Positions 49,508 to 60,029 of a stretch of 64,000 nt of DNA are shown in pieces. This DNA is from Rhodobacteraceae bacterium IMCC1335. GTDB taxonomy: Bacteria > Pseudomonadota > Alphaproteobacteria > Rhodobacterales > Rhodobacteraceae. Both the position numbers and the translations under genes were made by a program. The notes beneath the pieces were generated by a model. It was not told the DNA's origin. It did not search any database and saw only the letters and a list, made by a program, of their open reading frames with translations. Location of the stretch: positions 2,529,001-2,593,000 of the forward strand of contig CP046864.1 of assembly GCA_039640495.1 (NCBI GenBank), given 5' to 3'. Within the stretch, counting starts at the first letter, position 1. Every line of letters starts with the position of its first letter.

Positions 49508-50860
49508 TCACGCTTGGCAAACGGCTTCAACAGCCCCAACAACCTCATCCACAACCTGTTCAAGCAAAGCTGGTTCCGTGCATTCAGCCATCACTCGGAT
49601 CAGCGGCTCCGTACCCGATTTGCGGATCAACAACCGCCCCTGACCGGCAAGCTTTGTTTCCATAGCCGCAATGGTTTTTTGCACAGGTTCAGCCTCAAGT
49701 GGCCTGTCCCCCGCAGCAAAGCGAATATTTTTCAAAAGTTGCGGCACAGGCTCGAACACATTTGCCAAATCGCTTGCGGAGGTATCGCTGCGCTTCATTT
49801 CGCCCAAAAATTGCAGCGCGGCCATCAAACCGTCGCCGGTGGTCGCGTGCTCTGTCATGATGATATGTCCAGATTGCTCCCCGCCCAGGTTAAACCCGCC
49901 TTGGCGCATTTTTTCAACAACGTAACGATCCCCGACATTGGTGCGCAAAAGATCAATTTTATGGCCTTTCAAAAACTGCTCTAAACCTAAATTCGACATC
50001 ACAGTGGCGACCAAAGCATTGCCCTGCAACCGATCCTCAGACGCCCATCTTTGCGCCAAAAGACCCATCAATTGATCCCCATCTGCAACCCGGCCTTTTT
50101 CGTCGATCAAAATCACCCGATCGGCATCACCATCCAGGCAGATTCCCAGATCAGCGCCATGCGCCACAACCGTTTCTGCCGCCACCTGCGGCTTGGTCGA
50201 GCCACAATTATGGTTTATGTTTCTTCCGTTTGGATTGACGGCAACGGGGATAACGTTGGCCCCCAATTCCCAAAGAACTTCCGGAGCCGCTTTATATCCA
50301 GCCCCATTGGCGCAATCGATCACCACTTTCATACCATCCAGCCGCACGTCGCTGGGAAAGCTTGACTTGGCACGCTCTACATAACGAAACAAACCATCAT
50401 CAATCCGCTGCGCACGGCCTATTTGATCGGCAGGGGCCAAACCGTTTGCCCCTTCATCGAGCAGAGTTTCAATTTGATTTTCCACCTCATCGGATAATTT
50501 ATACCCGTCTGGCCCGAAGAATTTGATGCCATTATCTTTAAACCCATTATGGCTTGCCGAAATCATAATCCCTAAATCAGCCCGCATCGACGGCGTCAAC
50601 AATCCAACCGCCGGCGTCGGAACAGGCCCGAGCAACAAAACATTCATTCCGGTTGAGGTCAGCCCTGCCGTGAGGGCATTTTCAAACATATAGCCAGAGA
50701 GCCGCGTGTCTTTTCCAATCACGACCCGCTTAGAAAGGTTTTTCGATTTTTGGAAATATCGGCCCGCCGCTGCGCCCAGTTTCAGCGCAATATCGGCGGT
50801 CATCGGAAAGCTATTCGCTGGGCCGCGCACACCATCGGTTCCAAAATATTTACGCCCCAT
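49508..50860 (-). CDS. glmM: Phosphoglucosamine mutase
   Basis: Interconverts glucosamine-6- and 1-phosphate for UDP-GlcNAc. About 450 residues: [10 protein letters not shown] at the start, the phosphoserine loop [17 protein letters not shown], the metal loop CLDGDADRV, sugar-binding GGEQSGHII and the phosphate loop [13 protein letters not shown] chose ATG 50860 ([10 protein letters not shown]), which overlaps the folP stop; upstream in-frame codons show no family similarity. Confidence 0.96.
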   Translation of the reverse strand: MGRKYFGTDGVRGPANSFPMTADIALKLGAAAGRYFQKSKNLSKRVVIGKDTRLSGYMFENALTAGLTSTGMNVLLLGPVPTPAVGLLTPSMRADLGIMISASHNGFKDNGIKFFGPDGYKLSDEVENQIETLLDEGANGLAPADQIGRAQRIDDGLFRYVERAKSSFPSDVRLDGMKVVIDCANGAGYKAAPEVLWELGANVIPVAVNPNGRNINHNCGSTKPQVAAETVVAHGADLGICLDGDADRVILIDEKGRVADGDQLMGLLAQRWASEDRLQGNALVATVMSNLGLEQFLKGHKIDLLRTNVGDRYVVEKMRQGGFNLGGEQSGHIIMTEHATTGDGLMAALQFLGEMKRSDTSASDLANVFEPVPQLLKNIRFAAGDRPLEAEPVQKTIAAMETKLAGQGRLLIRKSGTEPLIRVMAECTEPALLEQVVDEVVGAVEAVCQA

Positions 50861-51869
50861 CTGCCTCGCCCTTTTCCACCGCTTTATCAAGATCAAACGC
50901 CTCTCGGGTTTGCCTGACTTCATGAACGCGAAACACCTGAACCCCCTGCGCCCGTGCAGCAAGCGCCACCGAAAGAGATCCAGCCAATCGCTGTTGGGGG
51001 TCTTCTACACCGGCAATCTGGCCAATGAAACCCTTTCGCGACACACCCAAGAGCAAGGGCACGCCCAAACCATGGAACAAACTAATCCGATTGAGAAGCG
51101 CCAAATTATGTGCGAGTGTTTTGCCAAAACCAATCCCGATATCAGCTAAGATGCAACGCTCGGGTACCCCCGCGGCCACCAATTTGGCGATCTGCGCCTG
51201 CAAAAAATCATACACATCTAAAACCACGTCATCATACTGCGGATTGTTCTGCATCATTTCGGGAAGGCCTTGGGAATGCATCACGCAAACCGGGCGCATA
51301 TTTTCGCCACAGCCCGTCAAAAGATCAGGATCAAAGGTAAAACCGGACACATCATTGACCAAACGCGCGCCCGATTCAAAGGCCGCATCAGCCACCGCCG
51401 ATTTGCGCGTATCAACAGAGATCGCTACGCTTATCTTTTGCGCAAGCGCTCCGATAACCGGTATCACCCGCGCAACTTCTTCTTGAACCGAAATTTCAAC
51501 TGCCCCCGGCCGTGTCGACTCGCCGCCAATATCGATAAGATCAGCCCCGTCCTCGGCCATCTGAACCGCTTGCTCAACCGCAAAGTTCGGATCTAAGAAC
51601 GTGCCGCCATCCGAAAAACTATCGGGCGTTACGTTCAAAATACCCATGATATTCGCACGGTGAAAGTCCATACCGCAAAAATTTGGCCGAGGCCGGGTCA
51701 ATTTGCTCTTCCACTCGCTTGGCAGGCTGTTGGCATCAACCACTTCACGGCCACCCTCGCGGGTGATCTTTTCAACGAATTGAAACCACGCATTTCCCCC
51801 TGCACAAATCAGCGCCGCGGCGGGGCGCGGATAGGCTCTACTCAGCAAAGGGCGATAATACTCTGTCAT
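50850..51869 (-). CDS. folP: Dihydropteroate synthase
   Basis: Condenses pterin pyrophosphate with p-aminobenzoate in the folate pathway. [50 protein letters not shown] and [14 protein letters not shown] are all present. I chose ATG 51869 ([14 protein letters not shown]), after the folB stop; upstream codons would lie inside folB. The N-terminal 60 or so residues before the barrel are typical of alphaproteobacterial FolP. It overlaps glmM by 11 bp. Confidence 0.95.
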   Translation of the reverse strand: MTEYYRPLLSRAYPRPAAALICAGGNAWFQFVEKITREGGREVVDANSLPSEWKSKLTRPRPNFCGMDFHRANIMGILNVTPDSFSDGGTFLDPNFAVEQAVQMAEDGADLIDIGGESTRPGAVEISVQEEVARVIPVIGALAQKISVAISVDTRKSAVADAAFESGARLVNDVSGFTFDPDLLTGCGENMRPVCVMHSQGLPEMMQNNPQYDDVVLDVYDFLQAQIAKLVAAGVPERCILADIGIGFGKTLAHNLALLNRISLFHGLGVPLLLGVSRKGFIGQIAGVEDPQQRLAGSLSVALAARAQGVQVFRVHEVRQTREAFDLDKAVEKGEADGA

Positions 51870-51906
51870 AATGCAGTGATGCGCAAAAATCTGGCCTATT
51901 GCAAGC

Positions 51907-52827
51907 TTACAAAAGCTGCGCTTGGATCGGCTGGCTGCGCAAGCGCGGCGCAGAATCAACCGGCACCTCAGCGCCGATATACAAACCATCCTGCGCCTCC
52001 AAAAGGTCAATAAGCCAATGCGTTAAGGACAGGCTGTTTCGCAGATCACCTTGCGGTGGGTGCGTCGCATCAAGCACCATCTTTGACGGCGCCCAAACGC
52101 TGATTTGACCGTTTTTCATCGCCCAATCCAGCTCTGTATGCGTGGCAACCACAACGCAGCGTGGATCCTGCGCCGCAAGCAGCCAAGCATTCTGCTCAAT
52201 CGCCAGCAACCCAATACGCCGCGCCACTTGCGCATTTTCTGCCTTTGGTTGGGGCAACTCTGGCAGGCCTACGCATAAAATCACAGGCTGTTGGTTGTGT
52301 TCCAATGCATCAAGCCAGCCGGTCAAAAAAGGTGAGGTCACCGCCGAATTCGAAAGGTGTATAATCCGCGGTCTGAGGCGATCTTCTTCCGCCTTTTTAA
52401 AGGCGGGCAAAGCGGAAGTGCTTGAGCGTACGATTTCAACCCCCAGCGCACCCGGACCCCGATCAAGCTTTTCAATCCGCACAAAGGCCCGTACCGCTTG
52501 CTTTTCGCTTAAGATGCGCCCCGCTATGCGCTCTGCCAAGGTTTCCAACAAATTCAACCGTTCAAAATTCAGCTCGGCTGCGATGGCCTCGGTCACCCGA
52601 TCATAGGATAAAATTTGATCTACATCATCGCTATATTCTGCCGTGGGCCGCACTTCCACCACCACATTGAAACACACCCGTTGCGTAACGCCCCGTTCAC
52701 TTTGAAACGCACCAATCTCAACCTCAACAATATGGTCGCGCAGAGAAATCCGGTCATATTTGCCTTCAGCGCTGGCTTGCGCACGTTCCAATGGATGGGC
52801 AAACGCCAGCCTGATCTCTTCTGTCAT
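51907..52827 (-). CDS. folB: Dihydroneopterin aldolase with long C-terminal extension
   Basis: Residues about 25-145 are the FolB domain: DRISLRDHIVEVEIGAFQSERGVTQRVCFNVVVEV, SYDRVTEAI, LLETLAERIAGRIL and VRIEKLDRGPGALGVEIVR. A further 160 residues follow, with AQVARRIGLLAIEQNAWLL, GQISVWAPSKMVLD and SLSLTHWLIDLLEAQDGLYIGA. That arrangement resembles small amino-acid-kinase-fold proteins such as MfnE-like kinases. Typical FolB is about 120 residues. The folB-folP-glmM order makes a folate/cell-wall operon. The aldolase call is firm; the extension's role is inferred. Confidence 0.9.
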   Translation of the reverse strand: MTEEIRLAFAHPLERAQASAEGKYDRISLRDHIVEVEIGAFQSERGVTQRVCFNVVVEVRPTAEYSDDVDQILSYDRVTEAIAAELNFERLNLLETLAERIAGRILSEKQAVRAFVRIEKLDRGPGALGVEIVRSSTSALPAFKKAEEDRLRPRIIHLSNSAVTSPFLTGWLDALEHNQQPVILCVGLPELPQPKAENAQVARRIGLLAIEQNAWLLAAQDPRCVVVATHTELDWAMKNGQISVWAPSKMVLDATHPPQGDLRNSLSLTHWLIDLLEAQDGLYIGAEVPVDSAPRLRSQPIQAQLL

Positions 52828-52939
52828 GCGGAGGCCTCTCTTCCAGCTTTATCACAGCGATACAAGAGATCTTTCCTTTGGCTGCGATCAGAGGCGTCAC
52901 CAAAGCCGTCAGTTGCGTCATTTTTCCGGTAAAGTTTTA

Positions 52940-53611
52940 TCAGCTTTTTCCGGCCTGATGGGCATAAAAGTGATGTTCCCCGATGGTGGTTGTGCGATCT
53001 AGTTTTTTTGCCCAGCGCGGCGCAACCGATTTAGCATGATAAAACATGGCCCCCGATGTCAGGCGCCGCGGCGCGCCATTCAGCACAAGGTCAGCCACTT
53101 TACCCGCCAGCTGGTAGGCCTTTTTATCGTGAATGCGTTCTGCCAGCCCATCGCAATTATAGCTGAATTGACAGCCATGTCGGCGCCCTATCCCTTGATT
53201 AACAACACCGCATACTGTGTTTGGAAACGCCCGGCTATCCGCCCTGTTCATGATCACCTCTGCGACAGCAAATTGGCCTGCAATCGACTCTCCACGGGCT
53301 TCAAAATAAAGCGCTTCTGCCAAACAGCTCCATTGCTTACCACCCGTGGCAACGGGCAATGTCTCTATATAGGTGGCCGAGTATAACATGTTTTGAGCGG
53401 CTTTTTGCCGCGACAAAATCTGGTTAAAACTCCAAGCAGGAATTTTTTGGCGAAACTGCTGATCGACCTGCAGACCCAGCACCACCATTTCTTTGGGAGT
53501 ATCACTCTGCGCGGCACTGGCCGCAAACCCCATAAAAACAAATAGCAAAAGCGATTTGAACAAGCTCAAAGCATATCTCCAAATGGGCGAATAAGACGTC
53601 AGATATTTCAC
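52940..53611 (-). CDS. SleB/CwlJ-type cell wall hydrolase
   Basis: A 223-residue exported protein. A hydrophobic signal or anchor at about residues 13-33 is followed by a linker and the hydrolase-2 domain: CLAEALYFEARGESIAGQFAVAEVIMNRADSRAFPNTVCGVV, where the glutamates are catalytic. It continues with GCQFSYNCDG and GAMFYHAKSVAPRWAKKLDRTTTIGEHHFY. It is probably a lytic transglycosylase acting on peptidoglycan in the periplasm. Confidence 0.92.
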   Translation of the reverse strand: MKYLTSYSPIWRYALSLFKSLLLFVFMGFAASAAQSDTPKEMVVLGLQVDQQFRQKIPAWSFNQILSRQKAAQNMLYSATYIETLPVATGGKQWSCLAEALYFEARGESIAGQFAVAEVIMNRADSRAFPNTVCGVVNQGIGRRHGCQFSYNCDGLAERIHDKKAYQLAGKVADLVLNGAPRRLTSGAMFYHAKSVAPRWAKKLDRTTTIGEHHFYAHQAGKS

Positions 53612-53642
53612 AATATTACGCCTGATGAAGCGTCAGGCTGGC

Positions 53643-56227
53643 TTATTGAGCGTCCAAATAGGCGGTTTCTTCCTGAATTGCAAGCTGCGCCGCTGCCAAC
53701 CGAGCGCTGGGCACCCGAAAAGGCGAACAAGACACATAATCAAACCCATGCGCGCGGCTAAAGGCAATTGATTCAGGGTTACCGCCATGCTCGCCGCAAA
53801 TCGAAATTGTCACATCAGGATGGGCTTTTCGGGCCCGTTCTGCGCCCAATTGCAACAACTCACCCACGCCATCCGTATCAAGCACATGGAACGGATCTTC
53901 CAAAAACACTTGTTTTTGTACATAGCGCGACATAAAGCGCCCTGCATCATCGCGCGACAACCCATAGGTCATCTGCGTTAAGTCATTGGTTCCAAAGCTC
54001 AGAAAAGCAGAATGCTGGGCAATTTCATTGGCGCGTAACGCAGCGCGCGGCGTTTCCACCATAACCCCCAACTTGAATGCGAAATTAACGCCTGACGAGG
54101 TTCGAACCCTAGCGGCTACGGAGTCAATATTACCCTTAACCAGCTCTACCTCACGCTTCGCGCTGACCAAAGGGATCATAATTTCAGGCACCACCGGATC
54201 ACCATCTTGACTGGCCTCAATCGTGGCTTCAAAAATCGCCTGCGCTTGCATTTCATAAATTTCCGGCACCGTTACGCCCAAACGCACCCCCCGCAGGCCT
54301 AGCATCGGATTGTATTCGGCCATATCTTCAATGCGGCGGCTAACATGTGAAATCGGCAAATCAAGCGCATCGGCCAATTCACGGATGCCAGCACGATCTG
54401 AGGGAAGAAACTCATGCAAGGGGGATCAAACAAGCGAATACAAACCGGCATACCTTGCATGATTTTAAACAATTTGATGAAATCTGAGCGCTGCATCGGC
54501 AACAAACGATCTAACACGGCGCGCCGCTCATTGCTGTCATCAGCAAAGATCATTTCGCGCATCAAGGTCAGCCGATCAGCTTCAAAAAACATATGCTCGG
54601 TCCGGCAAAGACCTATGCCATGAGCGTTGAAATTCCGGGCCGTTTGCGCATCGGCCGGCGTGTCCGCATTGGCGCGCACCCTAATGTCACTATGCGTATC
54701 AGCCCATGCCATCAAAGATTGAAAAGCGTCATTCAAAGCCGCTTCAATCATCGCAGGTTGGCCGGCCAAAATCTGGCCATTGGTGCCATCTACCGTGATC
54801 ACATCGCCCTCTTGAAACACCTGTCCATTGGGTGTGGTTAAGGTTTTGTCGGACAGGTTGAGCGAAATCTCATTGGCCCCGACCACGCAAGGCAGCCCGA
54901 TGCCGCGGCCGATCACTGCCGCATGGCTGGTCATCCCGCCGCGTTCGGTCAAAACGGCGCTGGCGGCATGCATCCCGCGAATATCCTCGGGGCTGGTTTC
55001 GCGGCGCACCAACACGCAGGCTTCATTGCGCGCCGCGCTGGCCTGCGCGGCTTCAGAGGTAAACACGATCTTTCCAGCCGCGGCGCCGGGGCTGGCCGCC
55101 ACCCCCTCACACAGCACATCGCGCGCTGCATCCGGATCCACTTGGCGGTGCAATAATTCACCCAATGACCTTGGATCCACGCGCAACAAAGCCTCTTTTT
55201 GCGAAATAATACCATCTTCTGCCAAAGCCACCGCGATGCGCACCGCTGCCGGGGCACGCCGCTGCACGCGCACCCCATCCAGGATGTAAAGCTGCCCATC
55301 TTGGATGGTAAATTCAATTTGCATTTCTTCGCGCAACCGAATGCGCATCAGTTTGGCCTGCTCGATCAAAGTTTCAAAAATCTCTGGTGCAGCCTCTTGC
55401 AAAGAGGCCCCGCGCTGATCGCTGGTCAGGAAAATTGCCCCCTGATCGCCGCTTAGACCTTCGCGGCCTTGGCTTTGCCGCTTATAGCGCCCGGTCACTT
55501 GAGATTGGCCGGTGGCGCTGTTCACCAATTGCAACAGCCCCGAGCCGCATTCGCCCTGCCCCAACCCAAACGCCATTTGCTGCACCACCAAGCCAAGCCC
55601 AGCCCCCGCCGGAGCGCCTTTGGCTTGACGCAGCAACCGTGCCGATGTGCCCTCCCAGGCGCGCGCCATTGATGCCAGTACTTGCGTTAATTGGGCATCG
55701 CGCTCTTGTGGAAACGCTTCCTCTGCCTCTTCCTCATAGGCCCGCAAAGCCTGTTCTAGGGCCGCGTGATCTTGGCCTTTGATATGATCGAAGATATCAG
55801 CGTCTAGGCGAGCCACGTGAATAGAATAGGCCTGCACAAAGCTTAGATATAATATCGCCGCCGCCTCTGCGCCCAGCGTATCGCATAACAGAGCATAGCG
55901 CGCCTTATTCATTCCAATATTCAGCACAGCGCCCGGGCCACCCCAATCGGCGCTTTGCGATGACGGGCGCGCACAAATCAAATCCGAATGATCAAAATAG
56001 CCAAGGATAGCATTGACATCGACAGGACTGCCCGATGCGATCTTATGCACGGCCTTGAAAGACAAGGCCACCGTCCGAGGAACCGGTAAATCCAAACGAA
56101 CCAAGCGCTGCAAGCATTTTGCGCGGCCGCCATAGGCCTCTGCCGACATAGCCGCAGTGGGGGTCACAAGCGTGATATCCAATTGCTTTTGCTGCACTGC
56201 GGCACCCTTCTTTCTCTTCTGCAGCAT
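53643..56227 (-). CDS. ppdK: Pyruvate, phosphate dikinase (apparent frameshift)
   Basis: Interconverts pyruvate and PEP with ATP and phosphate. The N-terminal ATP-grasp domain is followed by the swivelling phosphohistidine domain (ERGGMTSHAAVIGRGIGLPCV, with the catalytic His) and the TIM-barrel PEP domain (GIGLCRTEHMFF; C-terminal SICGEHGGNPES with catalytic Cys). The frame breaks at a run of five G on the plus strand (54420-54424). One more base gives FDPPLHEFLPSD, joining the two frames exactly. The product is about 860 residues, near normal. The start may be GTG 56197, which has a better ribosome site than ATG 56227. Sequencing error is likely. Confidence 0.94.
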
Positions 56228-56295
56228 AGCTAGAATAAAGCCAGTTTCAAGCCAAAGGTCGCGCGCCCTTTGGCGCCGCCACCGCGCCGCTTAAA

Positions 56296-58356
56296 TTACG
56301 CTTCAACCCTACTTAAATCTGCAACTTCAACGCCCAGCGCGCGAATCCGGCTTAGCAGGTTCAACCGATTTCGGCGGATCACCGCATTTTCGGTATTTAT
56401 TTGAACCGCCTCAAAAAAACCGTCAAGCGGCGCGCGCAGCGCAGCAAGACCAGCCAGCGCATTTGAAAACTCAGCAGCATTCATCGCCTGCTCAATAAGC
56501 GGCTCTTGCCGGTCCAATATTTCAAAGACAGCGCGTTCTTGCGCGTTCTGGGCATATTTCACATCGGCGCCGTAAGAATATTCTACGCCATCCTTTGCCT
56601 CGGCCTGGCTGAGAATGTTATTCGCGCGTCGAAAGGCTTGCAGAAGATTGTCACCATCATCGGTTTTCAAGAATTGCGATAAAGCCTCCGCGCGCTTTAC
56701 CAACAGCGTCAAGTTATCATTTCCCGACACCGCGATACAGGCATCAATAATATCATAGCGCAGTCCTTGATCGCGCAAAAATACTTTCAGCCGATCGTGG
56801 AAAAATCCTAATAAATCTTGCAAATCTGCATTCGGATAGGCTTTTTGCAGCACCGAAAGCAAGGAAAGAGATACGTTATTCTCAAGCAGTAATCGGATCA
56901 CCCCAAGCGCTGCACGCCGCAAAGCAAATGGGTCTTTGCTGCCCGTTGGTTTTTCATTGATCGCCCAAAAAGCTGTTAAAAGATCAATTTTATCAGCCAA
57001 AGCCACCGTTACAGACAGCGGCGTTTGCGGCACCTGGTCGCTGGGCCCAAGCGGCGCATAATGTTCGATGCAGGCTTTGGCCACATCATCGGGCAAACCC
57101 GCCGCATGGCTGTAATAGCTTCCCATAAGCCCTTGCAATTCGGGAAACTCATACACCATTTCTGAAGACAGATCGGCCTTCACCACGCTGGCGGCTTGCG
57201 CTGCCAAAGCCGGGTCCGCGCCAATCAGCGCTGCCAGATCTGATGACAATTGCACCAACCGATCAACGCGTTGTTTTTGGCTTCCCAGTTTGTTGTGAAA
57301 CGTCACATTCGATAAACGATCAACCCATCGGCTCATACCCTCATTCTGCGCCAAACGGAGATCGTTTTCCCAAAAGAATTTCGCATCTGCCAGGCGCGCG
57401 GACAGAACCTTTTGATTGCCTGCCAAAATTGTTGCGCCTTGATCCGCGGTGGTTCGGTTCGCAACCGTGATAAACCCTTCTATCTGCGCCGTTTTCGGGT
57501 TGCGCAAAGAAAAGAATTTTTGATGTTCTCTCATCGATGTCTGCAACACTTCAGCGGGCAATGACAGAAATTGCGCGTCAATTTTGCCCATCAAAACAAC
57601 CGGCCATTCGACCAATCCGGCCACTTCAGACAACAACCCACGATCGTCCACAAGATCAAGACCTACGGCAAATGCCTGGTTCGAGGCCTCTTGCCAAATC
57701 GACTCTTTGCGCTCTTTTGCATCTAACAGCACAAACGCCCGTTTCAATTTGGCTTGATAATCGTCAAAACCGGTTACGGAAATCGGATCTGGTGCCATAA
57801 AACGGTGTCCATAAGTGGTATGACCAACGCTTACGCCCTCAATCTCAATGGGAATAATATCGGCGCCCGCCTCATCGCTTAGCAGGCAGATAATCGAGTG
57901 TAATGGGCGCACCCAGCGCAGGTTGCCAGAGCCCCAGCGCATCGATTTTGGCCATGGAAACTGCCGCACGGTTTTTTCAAGCGTTTCGGCAATAATCTCC
58001 GCCGCCGGACGACCCGGCTTTTCGATCATGGCGATATAGACATCCCCTTTTTTATCGGCGCGAACGCTTAACGCCTCGCGGGCCACGCCTGCGCCGCGTA
58101 AAAACCCTGCTATGGCTTGTTCGGGGGCATCAACGCGCGGGCCTTTACGCTCTTCGCGCAGGCTGGGGCTTTGCGCCAGCAGTCCATGCACGGTCAGTGT
58201 CAACCGTCTGGGCGTGGCGAAAGCGGCGGCACCGGCATAGGTTAGCCCAGCCTCGACCAAACCATCCGTCATCGCCTTTTGCAAATCCGCAGCGGCTTTG
58301 GCCTGCATACGCGCCGGAATTTCTTCGGAAAATAATTCTATCAATAAATCGGGCAT
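56296..58356 (-). CDS. glyS: Glycyl-tRNA synthetase beta subunit
   Basis: Large subunit of the alpha2beta2 enzyme, 686 residues. It starts DLLIELFSEEIPARMQ, with FATPRRLTL, KSMRWGSGNLRWVRPLHSI, TYGHRFMAP and ALADKIDLLTAFWAINEKPTGSKDPFALRRAALGVIRLLLE. ATG 58356 follows the DUF6446 stop by one base, so the three genes glyQ-DUF6446-glyS form an operon. Confidence 0.96.
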   Translation of the reverse strand: MPDLLIELFSEEIPARMQAKAAADLQKAMTDGLVEAGLTYAGAAAFATPRRLTLTVHGLLAQSPSLREERKGPRVDAPEQAIAGFLRGAGVAREALSVRADKKGDVYIAMIEKPGRPAAEIIAETLEKTVRQFPWPKSMRWGSGNLRWVRPLHSIICLLSDEAGADIIPIEIEGVSVGHTTYGHRFMAPDPISVTGFDDYQAKLKRAFVLLDAKERKESIWQEASNQAFAVGLDLVDDRGLLSEVAGLVEWPVVLMGKIDAQFLSLPAEVLQTSMREHQKFFSLRNPKTAQIEGFITVANRTTADQGATILAGNQKVLSARLADAKFFWENDLRLAQNEGMSRWVDRLSNVTFHNKLGSQKQRVDRLVQLSSDLAALIGADPALAAQAASVVKADLSSEMVYEFPELQGLMGSYYSHAAGLPDDVAKACIEHYAPLGPSDQVPQTPLSVTVALADKIDLLTAFWAINEKPTGSKDPFALRRAALGVIRLLLENNVSLSLLSVLQKAYPNADLQDLLGFFHDRLKVFLRDQGLRYDIIDACIAVSGNDNLTLLVKRAEALSQFLKTDDGDNLLQAFRRANNILSQAEAKDGVEYSYGADVKYAQNAQERAVFEILDRQEPLIEQAMNAAEFSNALAGLAALRAPLDGFFEAVQINTENAVIRRNRLNLLSRIRALGVEVADLSRVEA

Positions 58357-58357
58357 G

Positions 58358-58885
58358 TCAGTCTCTTTCGACAGGCTTGGGGCAATCTTCGGGGGCAGTT
58401 TTCCCATCAAAAACCACCTTGCCGCAGCGGTTAATCTTGGTCCACGCATAGCCCCGTCCATCCGGCAGGATCGCCACGATGCGATCGATCCCATACGTCA
58501 AGTTTTCCACAGCTAGGAACGCGCGCGCTTTGCCTTGTTCGATTTGCGCCCCTAAAAACGCGGCGTCAAAACAGTCAAACCATTTTGGAGCCACCAAGGG
58601 TTCGGCCGTCTCAAGCGTCACAAATTTGCTTTGAAGCGCCGCCAACGGTTCAGAAGTTGTAAAACACGCTCGATATCGGATTGGCGAGCTGCTCGAGTCA
58701 ATCGCCTGAAAATCCTGATAGGCGATCGGGGTCACTGCGCCATCACCACGCCGGGTTAACACCACATCCGTTTTCCCATCTGCCACAACCTCATCGTAAA
58801 ACGCGTAGATCTGAAGGTAATAAATCGAAATACCCGCCACCATTGCGGCAAGGATAATGCTCAATGCAAGAAGTTTGCCGGTCAT
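58358..58885 (-). CDS. DUF6446-type membrane-anchored protein between glyQ and glyS
   Basis: A 175-residue protein with one N-terminal membrane segment ([21 protein letters not shown]) and a periplasmic domain: [27 protein letters not shown] and [17 protein letters not shown]. Four cysteines in the soluble part could form disulfides. The start (ATG 58885) overlaps the glyQ stop as ATGA and the stop is one base from glyS. I recall this gene as conserved at this position in Rhodobacterales. Function unknown. Confidence 0.8.
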   Translation of the reverse strand: MTGKLLALSIILAAMVAGISIYYLQIYAFYDEVVADGKTDVVLTRRGDGAVTPIAYQDFQAIDSSSSPIRYRACFTTSEPLAALQSKFVTLETAEPLVAPKWFDCFDAAFLGAQIEQGKARAFLAVENLTYGIDRIVAILPDGRGYAWTKINRCGKVVFDGKTAPEDCPKPVERD

Positions 58886-59805
58886 TGGGTTTGGCCCCCA
58901 GCGGCGGTTAAAACAAACGCATCGGCACATTGCTTGGCCAGCGCGCGCACCCGGCCAATATAGGCTTGGCGTTCGGTGACCGAAATCACACCCCGCGCAT
59001 CCAAAAGATTGAACAGATGGCTGGCCTTGATGCATTGATCATAGGCCGGATGCGCCATGATGATGCGCTTCTGGGTTTTGGGGTCGATATGCTCTTGCTC
59101 CAAAATCGCGGCGCATTCCGCCTCCGCTTCTTCAAAATGGCGCAGCAATTGATCGGTATTGGCAACATCGAAATTCCACCGCGCATATTCTTCTTCGGTT
59201 TGTTTGAACACATCGCCATATGACAGATGGATCGGGGCATCGGGCGCGTTAAAGGGCATATTCATCACATGATCGACGCCCAGCACATACATGGCCAATC
59301 GCTCTAAACCATAGGTCAATTCGCCCGAGACCGGGTGGCAATCATGCCCGCCAACCTGCTGGAAATAGGTAAATTGCGACACTTCCATTCCATCGCACCA
59401 CACTTCCCAACCCAGCCCCCAAGCGCCCAAGGTCGGGCTTTCCCAATCATCCTCGACAAACCGAATATCATGCAGCGCCATATCGATACCAATCGCTTCC
59501 AGCGAGCCTAAATATAACGCCTGCAATTCTGGCGGGCTGGGCTTTATCAAAACTTGATATTGATAATAATGCTGCAATCGGTTTGGGTTTTCCCCATAGC
59601 GGCCATCAGTGGGCCGCCGAGAAGGCTGCACATAGGCCGCTGCCCAAGGCCGTGCGCCCAGCGAGCGCAACGTGGTCGCTGGGTGAAACGTGCCCGCGCC
59701 CACTTCCATATCATAAGGTTGCATAATGGCGCAGCCTTGCGCTGCCCAATAGGCTTGCAGTCTAAGTATAATATCTTGAAAGCAACGCGGAGGCGATTGG
59801 GTCAT
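58882..59805 (-). CDS. glyQ: Glycyl-tRNA synthetase alpha subunit
   Basis: Catalytic class II subunit, 307 residues. It has [71 protein letters not shown], and [25 protein letters not shown]. These are the highly conserved motifs of bacterial GlyQ. Confidence 0.98.
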   Translation of the reverse strand: MTQSPPRCFQDIILRLQAYWAAQGCAIMQPYDMEVGAGTFHPATTLRSLGARPWAAAYVQPSRRPTDGRYGENPNRLQHYYQYQVLIKPSPPELQALYLGSLEAIGIDMALHDIRFVEDDWESPTLGAWGLGWEVWCDGMEVSQFTYFQQVGGHDCHPVSGELTYGLERLAMYVLGVDHVMNMPFNAPDAPIHLSYGDVFKQTEEEYARWNFDVANTDQLLRHFEEAEAECAAILEQEHIDPKTQKRIIMAHPAYDQCIKASHLFNLLDARGVISVTERQAYIGRVRALAKQCADAFVLTAAGGQTQ

Positions 59806-60029
59806 GGGTTTATGTCTTCATCATTAAGTTATGCGCCCGCCCTACCTAGGCAAAGCCGTGACAGGGGTCAACAAACAAACGGAACATGGCGGCCTGGGCG
59901 CTAAAAAAGTCATTCAACTAGGCAAAAACTCTGCTCGAAAGGACTTTCCAAATAAACGCTTCTCCCGTAAACAAAGAGCATCTTAAAATTGAACTATAAA
60001 CCCAAACGGGGCAAGCAATAGGGGTCGCA

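Noticed and set aside
54099..54109. GGTTCGAACCC, resembling a tRNA T-arm
   Set aside because: Lies inside ppdK coding sequence; no acceptor or anticodon stems around it.
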